DNA from: Suillus spraguei
Lineage: Eukaryota > Basidiomycota > Agaricomycetes > Boletales > Suillaceae
Direction of reading: 5' to 3'
Length of the DNA stretch: 64,000 nucleotides
NCBI GenBank assembly: GCA_016800925.1
Contig: JABCPU010000081.1
Coordinates: 147,500 to 211,499, forward strand
The number at the start of each line of letters is the position of its first letter. Position 1 is the stretch's first letter. Below the pieces are notes generated by a model that saw only the letters and a list, made by a program, of their open reading frames with translations, had not been told where the DNA came from and did not search any database. The translations under genes were made by a program, and so were the position numbers. Of the stretch, positions 32,059 to 43,357 are shown one piece after another.

Positions 32059-35000
32059 ATGCCTCGCCGCACTTCCACTCGCCTTACGTCCTCTGTCACT
32101 CCACAAGCACCTTCAGTCTCTTTTCAACTTCCTGCATCTGATGCAGATCCCAGTGTTCTTCAGCTCAGGCGACACTGGAAATGGGCTGCTTTCAGCCAGT
32201 TCTTTTTCACATTTAATGCTCTCTTTGCCATGACTGACGTGACCTTGATCGTGAGTACTGATTCTGCCTGCTTCTGGAGTACCATCTTATCTTTCAAACT
32301 ATCACAGGACGTCGAAAACGACCTTGCATACTCTACCAACCGCGTTTTGTCTCGCATCATGACAAGATTGCTTGTCACGTTAACGCAGGACAGAAAAATA
32401 TCGTAAGCTTCCCTTCATCGCATGCTGTGGCCCCACTCCCATCATCTAACCAATGTTAATTTATCAGCGTCGATAACTGGCAAACTGCCCTGCGAAAGCA
32501 ATATATGAGACGCGACCCAGATGCAAATCCCATAGGACCAATTCAGCAAATACACACCAATGTCGCAGAGTCCTCGCGCGCATCCACAGTGCCCCCACAC
32601 CCATCTGAAACCGGAGAAGAGTTGGTTCCAGAGGAAGCAAAGAAAAGCGTGGTGCACGAAGACGGAGCGTCTGCTGACGGTGATGCTGTCCCAGACGATT
32701 CAGCAGATGCGGTCGAAGTCAAGTTGGAGGAAACAAAGATCGATGAATCGAAGGATGGAATCACAGGGTCTTCCTTAGAAGCTTTACAGGACTCCGAGCA
32801 GCTACAGCAGCAGATTGATTGGCTCGACCTTCCTACAGTCAAGAAACTGGATTCCCTACACACTCTTATGGAATGGCAATTTCATAACCCCAATCGTCTA
32901 CGTGCCCAGATGAAAGACGATGACGAGAATGCCGAATGGGTAATACTATGCCTGCTTCATTTTCCACTTTACTGACCAATCCTTATAGCATATAGAACCA
33001 ATAGGGTATGATGCCAAGAGTAATGCATACTGGCTCATAGGTGGTATGTGCTATTTTTTCATCTCGTTACCCAGCCTTGACCTAGGTTTAGCTGACCGTT
33101 TGTGGATTCAACGTGAACCTCCACGTCAGACACTCAAACGCAAGCGGCTCACAAATCCCAACACGTCGAAGTCTAATGGCAAAAAGTCTTTCAACAAACG
33201 CCAGCGAGTCGACTCAGAATCAGAGCCCACACCTCCACCTACAACACCCACCAGAATATCCCGTCGGCGCAATCAAGCACCAGCTCAGAACACCAGCCCA
33301 TCCGGTTCGCGCGGTGCCCGCGCCGCCAAATCACGCGCAAATCAGAAGCTCGATGCTCAGGCGAAGGACCTCGCTGAATTCCAGCGCCAGATGGCTCGGA
33401 ATAAGTCTACCAATACCAGACCTCTGACTCCACGCCGGCCTTCTGGGATCCGCGTAAGTGCGCGGCTTCGTGGTAATTTAGCGGACGATGAGTGGCAGGA
33501 GGTGCCGGATGAATGGCTTTCTCCTACTGCGCATGATGGAATGGAAGGAGAGAAGACGCCGCCTAAGTCTAAGACGAGGCTGAAAACGGGGCTTGAAAGT
33601 GATGAAGACTCGGTCAGCGATCTCACAGAGCTTAGCGAGGATAATGACACAGACCAGGGGGACGTCCAAGGGGAAACCGATGAAGAAGAAGAACCAAACG
33701 TTAAAGATGAAGCATCTGAAGCGGACTCCGTTCCAGTTCCTGATAAATCAAATGGCAAGATTGATGTTGATAAGGAAGACAAGGAGCTTCCGTCTCTTCC
33801 TGAAGGTTTCATTGAATGGGAGACGGTGAGTTATTTATGAGCGATTAGTTAGGTCGTTTCATATTTCCCCTCTTCCTCGTGAACAGATCTGTATCACTCT
33901 CGAAGAATGGGAGAACTTCCCCGAACAATTTGAGAAAGCCACTCACTATGCTGAGAAGTCGCTGTATAAGGTATTGACGCAAAGCATTGTCCCGGTAATA
34001 ACCGCTGAACTAAGGGTGTGTATCCCACCCATTTAATCTTAGGAACCATTGATGCTAATGTAATTTTAGGAGGTGGAGAAGAAGAAGCGCAAAGAAGAAG
34101 CGGTTGTACATCGCAAACGCTCATCTCGTATTGCTTTCAAGGAAAGTGAGAAGGAGCAAGAATTACTTGCTGCTAAGAAGCGCGCAGAGGAACATGAGAA
34201 GATGAGTCGAGCTCGGAGAGCTGAAGCGCGCCGACAGAAGGAAGAGTCGGACAGGATTAAGAGGGAGAATGCTAGAGAGCAACGCAGAAAGGAGCGAGAA
34301 GCCAAGCAAGCCGGAGAGCCTGAAGCTGACGCCAGGTATGAATATTTTGTGCATACCTGATGTATTCTAAATTCTAAACGCCCCGCTAGCGCCAATGGGT
34401 CTATCGATGTCGTGAGTCAAGAGCCTTCCTCGTCTTCCATACCGCCTGGTCAGGTGGGCAAGTTTTCAACATTGTCTGTTTCTGTTCCCGTCAATGGATC
34501 AGGCGCTGCTAGCAGTGGATCGCGTACACCAGCTGAAGATTGGGAGCTGGATTGCGAGGTATGCGGTAGACAAGGGATTAACCGGGTTTGTCTCTTTAAT
34601 TTTGTATTTTTGCTTCTTCACATTCTGTGATAATTTTAGGATGACGGCGTTCCCATCATGTGCTGTGGTCGATGTATGAAGTGGCAACATATTGGGTGCC
34701 ATGACCAACGAGACGTCACTGCAGGTCGCCCGAAACGTAATTGGGATGCCGAGGACTTCATCTGCAGAAGGTGTCGCGTGTCGGGATCCAGGGCTTCTTC
34801 GTTTAGCAGTAGCCAATTGCCAACACCAACCGATCTGAAACCAGTGTATGGTTCAGTTGGAACGCAGCCCTACTATAGCAGCCAGCAGAGTTACTCCCAT
34901 GACCGCTATCCCAATGGAAGCTACTACACTAGCGGCGCGACAAGTGGGAGATACAGCTACGAACACCAGTCTGACATAAGGTCATCTGGCGTGCCTTCCC

Positions 35001-35494
35001 AGTCTTATACTCAAGCTCCCCGTGCTCCTAGCGTCACTTTTGCTCACTATCAACCCCAGCAAGGAGGATTTTCGACATCACGTCCATCATACTCCATTCA
35101 AGAGCCAGTGCCGATAACCCAGCAGACTCGCTATCCGCAATCTACATCTCCAGTCACTGGAGTAAGCCAATACCCCGGGTCCTTTCAGGTGACTTGAATT
35201 TCTTTAGTTCCAAAAACCATATTTCTAACTGATTTCAAGACCCATCCATCACATATCCAGGTGCAGCCCCAACACCGGTGGCAACCCTCCAGTTATTCTC
35301 GGAGCGATGCATCTTACAGCATGAACGCGGTTGTCCCGCCTTCTTCATACACCTCCCAACAACAACCCTACTATCCTGGAACCTCTTCCTCAAACCCCTC
35401 AGTTCCGTTCTCTCAAATGCATGGTACGAACCATCAATCCGTGCCCCAGTATTCTGGATATCAACACACCGCTCCTTACCAACAAAGTAGATGA
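32059..35494 (+). CDS. WHIM/PHD-finger chromatin protein (RSF1/CECR2-like)
   Basis: Ten exons (32059-32250, 32308-32402, 32468-32939, 32989-33040, 33092-33825, 33887-34015, 34070-34335, 34390-34585, 34640-35188 and 35240-35494) encode 979 residues. The N-terminal region (RRHWKWAAFSQFFFTFNALF, then DNWQTALRKQYMRR) resembles the DDT-type fold. WHIM-like parts follow: TLMEWQFHNPNRLRAQMKDD and IEPIGYDAKSNAYWLIGADR. Then come long acidic/basic low-complexity stretches and a coiled coil (KKKRKEEAVVHRKR to REQRRKEREAK). A C4HC3 PHD finger (CEVCGRQG, MCCGRCMKWQHIGC, FICRRC) follows at about residue 770. The tail is rich in S, Y, Q and P. It is a predicted nuclear remodeller subunit; histone binding is inferred from the PHD finger. 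Confidence 0.8.
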
Positions 35495-36033
35495 ATTTGC
35501 ATACGTACGCTCTTTTTTCGCAGGGAACACTTTTGATTTATCGAGATATTCGTAAGTGATGGACTGCAGGTACATAGTTAGTGGAAGATGAGAAGCAGGG
35601 TGTAGAGTACTGAAACGTGCTATAATGAATGTACTTTGGGGAATTACTTGAAGTGAGGGTTCTGTGTCATAATGAAACCTCATTGCTACGTTGACTAGAA
35701 GTGTTGGAATCCTATGCGCAAGTTTATTCCTCTTACAGTGACTATAAGATACACTTATAAACATGGATTCCAGATTCAATTCAATCGAGAATGATTCTGT
35801 CTGTTCTGTGAGTGTAACATGCAGCCTCTGTCAACTCAGGACCACAAACGTCTGCCACGAAAATATACTGATATATTAAGAGCACTACGTCGCATTATTT
35901 CTCACTCTAAACAAGGCGCTGGCGTCGGTTGACCATTTGACTCTATTGAGACATTAGAGGTTCATCTCTAGTAGGTGTATGAATGCCAGACCTTCATGTC
36001 CGTTGTCCACCTTCTCACCTAAAGCATTGTCTA
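35495..36033. other. Convergent 3' spacer
   Basis: It separates the 3' ends of the PHD-finger gene (+) and the mitofissin gene (-). AT-rich; no supported gene. Confidence 0.4.
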
Positions 36034-36338
36034 TTATCTCCTCGAGTCCTTCTTGAAATAATCACTATTGACAGATGTAGCCGTGGCCATGTCGAATATG
36101 GTTTCGCCGACGCCGAGGAAACGATCAGCAAATGAGCGCATGGTTGGATCTGATATTATAGTAGTGTCAACGCTGAAGAGTGCACGAGCCGGCGAAACCG
36201 ATGTCGTTCACATTAATGTTGGATGCGGGGCATGAGGCTTGACACTCACGCGAATCCACTCGACCGCCGGATGCCAGCGACGACAGTTGAAACTAGTACT
36301 GCGTCTACAGCATAATGCACGATTTTGCCTAGTGCCAT
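36034..36338 (-). CDS. ATG44: Mitofissin / DUF1748 mitochondrial fission protein
   Basis: Very small gene with two exons (minus): 36250-36338 and 36034-36172, joined by a 77-nt GT-AG intron, giving 75 residues. The protein starts MALGKIVHYAVDAVLVSTVV, continues AGIRRSSGFAVDTT, then ISDPTMRSFADRFLGVGETI, and ends SVNSDYFKKDSRR. This is the complete DUF1748 pattern (MALGxxxHYxxDAVLxSTxLAG; SDPTxRSxxxxFLGVGExxFD). The family corresponds to yeast Atg44, a lipid-binding intermembrane-space protein needed for mitochondrial fission in mitophagy. Length and composition fit well. Each exon is too short to stand out as an open frame, so it is easily missed. Confidence 0.85.
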
Positions 36339-37211
36339 GTAGTGATAATAATTGTGTCAAGCAGGAGATGTGCTAGCTTGGGTAATGGTGGTTAGTGATT
36401 AAGCCTTGAATGTGTGCGAGCCCTGCCGAGCAGTGAGGCTATCGTAAATGGAAACTCTTCGGCAGAACACTTCTCGTCATCGTCACGGAAGCCCGGGCCG
36501 CTCTACTGGTCTCCCAAAAGAGTCTTAGTCGGTTCCTTCTATTATATTAGTGCCGCACAGACTCTGCCATGATGGGCCTATTGGGCTGCACAAGTCAGTG
36601 GGACGTCCGATGCATCAGATTTCAACTTGCAAATATACCAAGAAGGTGCGCAATGAAAAAGACTAAAACACGGGAAGCCAGACCACCGTGCTCTACTTCC
36701 AAGTCTTTCACTTATCAGAAATTCCTAGTAAGGTAAGTGCTTCCCCTGTGCGACCATTCTAATATGTCATGTAGCTTCATTCCTGCTACCATAAGGGAGT
36801 GGGTTATATCGTGTTTTATCACTGGGACCTCATTCAAATCGGTCGTCTTCTTGCGTCTGTTGCTTTTGACCTTCAATCGTTTTCTTCTCTCGTCTTCTTC
36901 GATTGCTCGTTCCCTCGGCTCTTTCGGCCCAAGTTCGTGTTTCGCTGAAATCCCCGTGGCCTCAGTGAATCATTGTCGTACTCTCACTACCGTCAAGTTT
37001 GAGGTCTCGTGTGGTCTCGATGTTATGTTTGGGAGGAGCTGGACCGCTAATGATGGTGAACTAGAATTATCTCAGTCTTCGTCCCTCGTCGGGGTAATTT
37101 TATTGTCTCAATGAGACGTTCGGACTCAAACTTTATTGTGCATTCATCTTTTTCGGAGGCCCCATAAGTAGGAGGTCTCGTGATTCATCAAGTGGAAGAG
37201 TTAAAGACTTT

Positions 37212-37492
37212 AGCCTGGCCAGTGTGATTACCACAACAGAATCAAAATCTGTTTCTCTTGGACTACGCATGTTCGAAACGTGCTGAACTACAATTTTTTC
37301 TATCAGAACACACGTTAGCATTCATTCATGGATCGTTTCTTTGGAAGCTCACTGTGACTGGTCATAGCCAGATGGTTGCTATAACAGAATTAAAATCTGT
37401 TTCTCTTGGACTGTGTAGGATCGAAACCTGCCGATGACGAGGTTTTTTCTATCGAAACACACCTTGATATTCACTCATCGATAGTTTCTTTT
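37212..37492. repeat. Direct repeat pair, about 130 bp each
   Basis: Copies lie at about 37212-37342 and 37364-37492. Both contain AACAGAAT, then AAAATCTGTTTCTCTTGGACT, then TCGAAAC, then TTTTTTCTATC, then GAAACACAC or GAACACAC, and end near ATCGTTTCTTT/ATAGTTTCTTT. Divergence is about 15-20 percent by eye. Confidence 0.65.
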
Positions 37493-37817
37493 GATTAAAG
37501 TACTTGCCCACTGTTCACAGCTTGTGAGTGTGTCGATCTTCCCTCGAGTTCGATCCATGCTGATCGAAGCCGTTGCCCACTGTTCGCAGCTTCTCACTCG
37601 CTGCTCTCGCTCTCCCACTCACTGCTCTAACTTGTTGGTAAGCTCCACTCCTACCTCAGTCATCAAGCTTTGTTGCGGCACACCCTTCATACTTACTTTC
37701 TGAGGATAACGGCGAACCTCCGACAGTCAGACAGGCACCTTTTTATCGCCCTCGATTACCACAACCCGATTCACATTTTTGCTACCGCCACTACCCATCA
37801 CTACATGATACCTCTAT

Positions 37818-37955
37818 TGGGCCGCGGCTCAGGCCGATCCAGGCCAAAGCCAAGCCGTCATTGACGGCTTTGGCCCGGCCTGCAGTTCTTCAAAGCCGGA
37901 GCCGTCTGAAGCCAGACTTTCAGGCCAAGCCGGGCCGGAACATCACTAGATGCAT
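37818..37955. repeat. GC-rich GGCC palindromic patch
   Basis: Local repeats of GGCCAAAGCC and GGCCCGGCC form an inverted repeat around 37862: CAGGCCAAAGCCAAGCCGTC faces GACGGCTTTGGCCCGGCCTG. A further AGGCCAAGCCGGGCC follows near 37930. It resembles terminal-repeat remnants of a DNA transposon, but no coding part or target duplication was found. Confidence 0.45.
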
Positions 37956-38645
37956 CACATTATAGCCTGTGCTGTTTCGTCTTCTACCGTCCGCGTCCGT
38001 TTGATGTGACAGAAATTCATCGAATGATTGTATCCCTACTGAAAACAAGCACTTTTTTTAATGACGCTAAACTGGTATACCCCGTCACTGTCAGTACTAT
38101 GCGCGATCGGTTAACTATTAATTGTTGAAACATCGATAGGTGTTTATCCAAAAGTCAATTAGTTGATCATGGTGACATCTAGAAACTAGCCCCGGTAGAC
38201 TGGACTCCGCGTGGCTGAAACTATCATCTGCATCAACGCTACGTTGCAGTTAAATTTCTTTAATATTTACATTGAATATTTCGTTCCTCGGGAGAAACGA
38301 ACAATCAGATCTATGCATGTGGAATCAGCTCGTGTGCCAGGTTCCAAGAAATCTGTATCGGTGTCTCGTACTTAAAGCTTCAAGATTGCATGCTTCAAAT
38401 TATTCAAATATTCCGCGAGTAATGAATTTTTTCTGTACTAACTTCTCAATAGTTAGAGCTCGAGGGAGCCAGACATCCTGTTAAACAAATTCGACTCGTG
38501 CCAATCAATACATCCAGACCAACACGAAAATTGCTTGCCAAGTCTGTTGAAGCTAAGGTCGTAAAGTCAGCAATCCGAAAGACAATAAATTTGGTTGCAT
38601 TTACATACACAACCGAGGCACACTATCAGTAGTACTTACAAGCCA

Positions 38646-40802
38646 TTACCGGAGAAAAACTACTTTCTTCTCCGGCCTCGATGCCACCCAGGCAGCTTCA
38701 TGAATGACGCCCAACCCGACACGTTCCATCAAGCCCTCATCTTGACCTACCGCCATCACATTCAACAAGCATCCGCTGTAATCCCTCAGAACATCTCTGT
38801 CGTATACACTCATGTTGTGCGAATCGGTACGTGAAAGGACGATGAAGTCGAGAGAAGATGGCAGAGCGGGTTCCAATGGCAGGATGGCAGTGCCAACCCA
38901 AATAGGAGGGAAAGATGTGGTAGAGAGAATATCGAAGAGACCGTGAAAAAATGTACTTGATTCTTCGCTGACTCGCCGTGCAATTCCAAAGCGGCTGCAA
39001 GTTGTGGTGAAGATGAGGGTGCCTGGTTCTAGCGGTCGATGAATGTCCAGTGTCAGCTCCGTTGGGTCTAAGATCCCACGCGAAGCAGAATATGCATATT
39101 TCTCTTCATTTTCCCTCAAAACGACAAAGGAAACTTGGCGGACATCAAGCTTCACTGTATTGCCACTGAGGTTCACGATGTACCAAGGATCAACAAGTGG
39201 TTCGTCCACCGATGGTTCGTCACTCGACATGCCCATCCGAATCCTCAGATACACAAATGCCCCCTGGTATAAGATACCGCCACGCCACGCAGTCCACGCC
39301 CAAGAAGGCCAAGGTGAGCTGGCTCCGTCAGGGAGCAAACGACGAGCGCGAGGTGTTTGTGGATCATGTTGCCAGAGAAGCGTGATATGCATGTCTGGTA
39401 ACATCATTCCATGTTGAAAGGCTCTGGCAGGGTCATCGAGCTCAAATGCCATTGCTAAAGCATTCGTCACTCCAGTGAAAGCATCAACGATATCTGATTC
39501 CACGGTAAGATGGCGTCGTGTATAACTATCGACGGCCCCTATGTAACTCGAAATGGGAGTTGCGAATGGGAAACTCTCTGCAACTGATAACCAAAGGAAG
39601 CTGCTGGAGGATCGGTTATACTTGCTTTCGGCGACGATGTCTTCGCAGAAAATGTCGCATTTGCAGTGAAAGTAGACTTGCGGCCCAGTGAAGTATATCC
39701 TTCGGCAGGAGAGCGCACTCTCTTGATAGGTCCAACATCGCGTACTCCACGTGGATTGAGCAAGAGCTTCCCTAAGTCTTGGGGCAGCCACGTAGAGATG
39801 AAGTCCTTGAATGACCTCTATGTGCTGTTGCAATGTTCTAGTTCGTGGCCGGTATCCTGGGAGAGGGTCTTGAACCGTCGTGCAGCCAGCAGCGATGATC
39901 GTGAGATGGGATAAGCCGTAGACCAAGTCCATAGCACGTAACTGAATGGACTTGTCAAGCGCATCATCTTGAATGATGCATAGGGCATCGATCCATAAGT
40001 AACGTTCACCAAACTTTCGAACGAATAAAATCGAATCTGAGATGGTCTCAGGAAGGGTCGACACGTTCAATCCGCCAGGCGTAGAGCGCTCCACTATGTT
40101 ATCCTTGGTCGTCCAGTAATCTGCACCGATGCTTCCCCATACATAACTGAGGGCGAGATAACGACAGCCAGAAGGCGCAGGAACCACGGCCATCGATACT
40201 ACGTCTACCACTCTCACAAACCCCGGCAACTTCCTGTCCATTTTCCAAATGTTGCTACATTTATTTCTATGATTCCCCCGGCACAGGCTAATCCACTTCT
40301 GCACCAGACCGATATCCACAGTGTCCTTCACCCTACGGCCATGAAGATCGGCTGGTCTCCCAAACTTGATAGCATCTTCTTGCAAGAGGTGTATGGTTAG
40401 CGGGCTTTCTTCCCCTAAATCTAGGTGTCTCTTCCAAAGGCCCCCTGGATCCTTCGTCCTCACAATACGGAGGCGGTGGCAACGGAATGTGGGCTTATAA
40501 AAGGGCTCTCGAAGACACCCACAATTTTTCGAGTACATCCCAAATACAATCTCCGAGAGATCAACATGAGGAAACTTGTCCAACCTCCATGTTCGACGGA
40601 CATGAAAGGATATGAGGCGGCAGAAACTGCATTGGTAGGATTTCTCTAAGATGGAGGAGAGTGAGCCAAGTAGGATCTCTTCCTTCAGTGGGATGCCGTC
40701 AAGGAAGATCTTGTGAAAATCCAGATTTGCACAGACGGAACATAGTGAGGTGTCACTGTCTGATATGGCGGTGTGATCCCTCTGCTCACTCTCTTCAATC
40801 AC
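38646..40802 (-). CDS. HET-domain protein (heterokaryon-incompatibility type)
   Basis: A single long open exon of 718 codons. The N-terminal SDTSLCSVCANLDFHKIF and CSFCRLISFHVRR have paired cysteines. The HET domain shows its three blocks: RYLALSYVWGSIGADYW, ERYLWIDALCIIQDD, and LAQSTWSTRCWTYQE near residue 360. HET proteins mediate allorecognition and programmed cell death in fungi. The first codon of the open frame is GTG preceded by an in-frame TAG, and the first internal ATG lies after the cysteine-rich part. The true start must therefore lie in an upstream exon, possibly the one at 40803-41113. No frame break within the domain. Confidence 0.8.
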   Translation of the reverse strand: MIEESEQRDHTAISDSDTSLCSVCANLDFHKIFLDGIPLKEEILLGSLSSILEKSYQCSFCRLISFHVRRTWRLDKFPHVDLSEIVFGMYSKNCGCLREPFYKPTFRCHRLRIVRTKDPGGLWKRHLDLGEESPLTIHLLQEDAIKFGRPADLHGRRVKDTVDIGLVQKWISLCRGNHRNKCSNIWKMDRKLPGFVRVVDVVSMAVVPAPSGCRYLALSYVWGSIGADYWTTKDNIVERSTPGGLNVSTLPETISDSILFVRKFGERYLWIDALCIIQDDALDKSIQLRAMDLVYGLSHLTIIAAGCTTVQDPLPGYRPRTRTLQQHIEVIQGLHLYVAAPRLREALAQSTWSTRCWTYQESALSCRRIYFTGPQVYFHCKCDIFCEDIVAESKYNRSSSSFLWLSVAESFPFATPISSYIGAVDSYTRRHLTVESDIVDAFTGVTNALAMAFELDDPARAFQHGMMLPDMHITLLWQHDPQTPRARRLLPDGASSPWPSWAWTAWRGGILYQGAFVYLRIRMGMSSDEPSVDEPLVDPWYIVNLSGNTVKLDVRQVSFVVLRENEEKYAYSASRGILDPTELTLDIHRPLEPGTLIFTTTCSRFGIARRVSEESSTFFHGLFDILSTTSFPPIWVGTAILPLEPALPSSLDFIVLSRTDSHNMSVYDRDVLRDYSGCLLNVMAVGQDEGLMERVGLGVIHEAAWVASRPEKKVVFLR

Positions 40803-41113
40803 GTTCTGCTAGGTAAGCGGACATGCTCACCTGGAGATCAGTTTGTAGCTGATCTGGATTCAGGAGAGGGGCAGATTCGGAGGTCCTATTGGACGCAATA
40901 TTTGTTTTGAGCTTGCATGTGCGGATAAAAGATAGCCAAAAGACCCAAACTACGAGAGCGGCTCCGATGACTGCAATAAAGGCCAAACCATAACTTGAGA
41001 CCTGACGGAGAGTCTTGGTGTGTGCTTTAAGCGCTTCATAGTCACCTGATGATGACTTGAATACGGGATCAAAAACATCATAGAGGAATGATACTCACCT
41101 GGAGTAATCATAA
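40789..41113 (-). CDS. Small single-pass membrane protein or 5' exons of the HET gene
   Basis: A two-exon frame starts MITPG (about 41100-41113), has a 50-60 nt intron ending CATCATCAG, and continues DYEALKAHTKTLRQVSSYGL. A transmembrane helix AFIAVIGAALVVWVFWLSFI follows, then a polar stretch with SAPLLNPDQLQTDLQ, ending at TGA just inside the HET open frame. A strong donor (CAG|GTGAGC) follows TDLQ and an acceptor CTAGCAG sits 20 nt later. That is too close for a normal intron, so fusion with the HET exon is not settled. Confidence 0.45.
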
Positions 41114-41657
41114 TGACAAGTTGCAACTTGAAAGTTCACCAGGAAGACTCTGGTCTGACTCCAGGTAGGCAAGAGATTTGTGACGGCAGATCAACTAGCA
41201 TGATAGGCTGTGTCCTGTTGGCAGTGGGAAATCCACCTTCGCATTATGTACATCACTGCCGTAGATAAATTTATCCAAAGATAAAGTGACACAGCTAGCG
41301 CACCTCCGCCTTGATAAATGGAGCGGTGGGTGATGGTGTTGCAATATAAAGGCCGTTCGAAAATAGCTGAAGGGTATTTTTCCCTATGTAGCCTCTAGTG
41401 CTTGAAGGATGAACGTTCAAGTTGATTGATTTTTTCCTTTCTGCTCAAGGTTCAGTGCCTGTTGTAAAGTTACGAGTTACGAGGTCGCAAGCTTGTATCA
41501 TGATTGTCGTCACACTTCTTAAGGTAGGAACAAACGTCTATGTTTAGCGCTCATCACCAATACATTCCCTGGAACAATAGCTTTCATGGATTTAAGGTAG
41601 TCTAAGTTCATGCAGCCATAATGATATGCGAAATACAACAACCAAAGCGAGCATCTA
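41114..41657. other. Spacer between HET gene and citrate synthase
   Basis: Upstream region of the HET/membrane-protein locus and 3' flank of CIT1. No supported gene. Confidence 0.4.
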
Positions 41658-43357
41658 TCAAGGCCTGTCCTTGAACATTTTTTGGATAGCCTCACTTGAG
41701 TACGATTTTGGACGTTCCAAAGCTAGCATGAATTCAGTTTCACGTCACTCCAGATCAAAGGGAAAATACTCACGAGCACCAAGCGCACGATCCCAGATCA
41801 ACTGAGCAGCCACCCCAAACGCACGGGAAACACCGAAGAGCACGGTATAGAACTGCATCTGATCCAGGCCATAATGCGTTAACAGGACACCAGAATGGGC
41901 GTCCACATTCGGCCACGGGTTCTTTGCCTTACCCGCCTCCAACAAAATACCAGGAACGATATCGTAAATCTGACCGACAAGTTTGAAGAGGGGGTCGTTG
42001 GGGAGGTTCTTGAGTGCGAATTCGCGCTGTGCGGTGTAGCGGGGGTCTGTCTTGCGGAGGACGGCGTGGCCGTAGCCGGGGACGACTTGGCCGCCTTTGA
42101 GGGTGGACCAGACGTAGGATTTGACGGCATCATCTGTCGCGTTTTCGCCAATTTGGGATTGCATTTTTCGGAGCCAGAGGAGGACTTCCTGGTTGGCGAG
42201 ACCGTGAAGAGGGCCGGCGAGACCGTTTAGGGAGGCGCCGAATGCGAGGAAGGGGTCGGAGAGGGCAGAGCCGACAAGTTTACCTGTGTGGGCAGAGACG
42301 TTACCACCTTCGTGGTCACTTGGGTGGTGTGAGTATGCTTTGTTCGGTATAAATGAAAAGGACGCACGTGTGGATGGTGATGTAGAGACGGAGGAGCTCG
42401 ACGAAGGCCTCATTGTCACCGAAGCCAAGGAGGGTTGCAAGGTTGGCAGAGTAGTCCTTGCTGTTGTCGATGGCAGGGAGCTTGCCATCACCAAACACGT
42501 TTCGGTATATGCGACCAGCAATGTTGGGGAGTTTGGCAATACTACGGGAGAGGTCAGCATTAGTTAGCTGGATAGAAGATGAAGATTCACAGGTCCATGG
42601 AGTCCTCGAAAGTGTAACCCCAGTATTCCTTCTTAGAGACACCATCTTGGTATGCCTTGGCAAAGGCAGAGTCATGGTTGAGTGCGGTGACTGCCATGGA
42701 GAACTGACTCATGGGGTGAAGGGTGGGAGGGCAACGGTCGATGATCTCCTTCACGAAATCAGGTATCTCAGCACGAGCAGCCCAGTCGCGGCTAAGTTCC
42801 GTAACCTGTTCCTTGGATGGAATTTCGCCAGTGAGGAGAAGCCAGAAGAGACCTTCTGGAAGAGGTTCTGAGCCACCTGGTGCTGCGGGTAGAAGGGCCT
42901 TGCACTCGTCGATGGACTTGCCACGGAAACGAATGCCATCCTCTGTGAAGGTGTGAGATGGAAAAGATGAAAATAGAGGATGACGGACCTGGGTCGAGTA
43001 CGGAGCCATCCCATATGAGGGCTGGGAGACCACGCATACCGCCATAAAGCTGGTCGACTGTTACAGGACCGAATGCCTTTTTACCATGCTCTGCGCGTAT
43101 TGCTTTTACCTGAGAACGGAAAGGGAAATAAGGATGGTGACTATAAATGAGATGGCACGCGCACGTTTTCTATTTCTGTAGGGATGAGCTCGGCAAGACG
43201 TTCTTTTAGAGTGAGCTGTCTTGAAGCTGTTGAGGAGAATCGAATTGAGGTGCGTGCAAGCAGTGGAGAGCGTGACTAAGAAGAAAAATTAGTGTTAGAT
43301 TGATAGGAATGAGGTTGTACATACGACATTGAAGACGTTACGGAGGGCAGCGACCAT
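41658..43357 (-). CDS. CIT1: Citrate synthase, mitochondrial
   Basis: Condenses acetyl-CoA with oxaloacetate to citrate, the first TCA-cycle step. Exons (minus): 43325-43357, 43165-43275, 42989-43109, 42591-42942, 42368-42541, 41774-42318 and 41658-41722, giving 466 residues. The N-terminus [20 protein letters not shown] with [10 protein letters not shown] looks like a mitochondrial targeting peptide. Key segments are [48 protein letters not shown] (first active-site histidine region), [20 protein letters not shown] (second), [17 protein letters not shown] (third) and the aspartate-containing [14 protein letters not shown]. The C-terminus is [19 protein letters not shown]. Divergent from TRM8. 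Confidence 0.95.

Larger units (their letters stand above)
36339..38645. other. Intergenic, repeats only
   Basis: No gene is supported. It holds a pair of direct repeats (37.2-37.5 kb), a CACTGTTC[AG]CAGCTT repeat near 37510-37590, and a GC-rich palindromic patch at 37.82-37.95 kb. Open frames at 36737-37114 and 38272-38484 show no family features. Confidence 0.4.

Noticed and set aside
33357..33812. 151-codon minus-strand frame within the PHD-protein gene
   Set aside because: It is the serine-rich shadow of the acidic/basic low-complexity exon of the plus-strand gene; no own start context or splice structure.
36737..37114. 125-codon plus-strand frame rich in S, F and L
   Set aside because: No domain, no splicing, low-complexity pyrimidine-rich composition; likely chance.
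41895..42567. Plus-strand open frames across the citrate synthase gene
   Set aside because: Complement of strongly conserved citrate synthase exons; shadows caused by codon bias.
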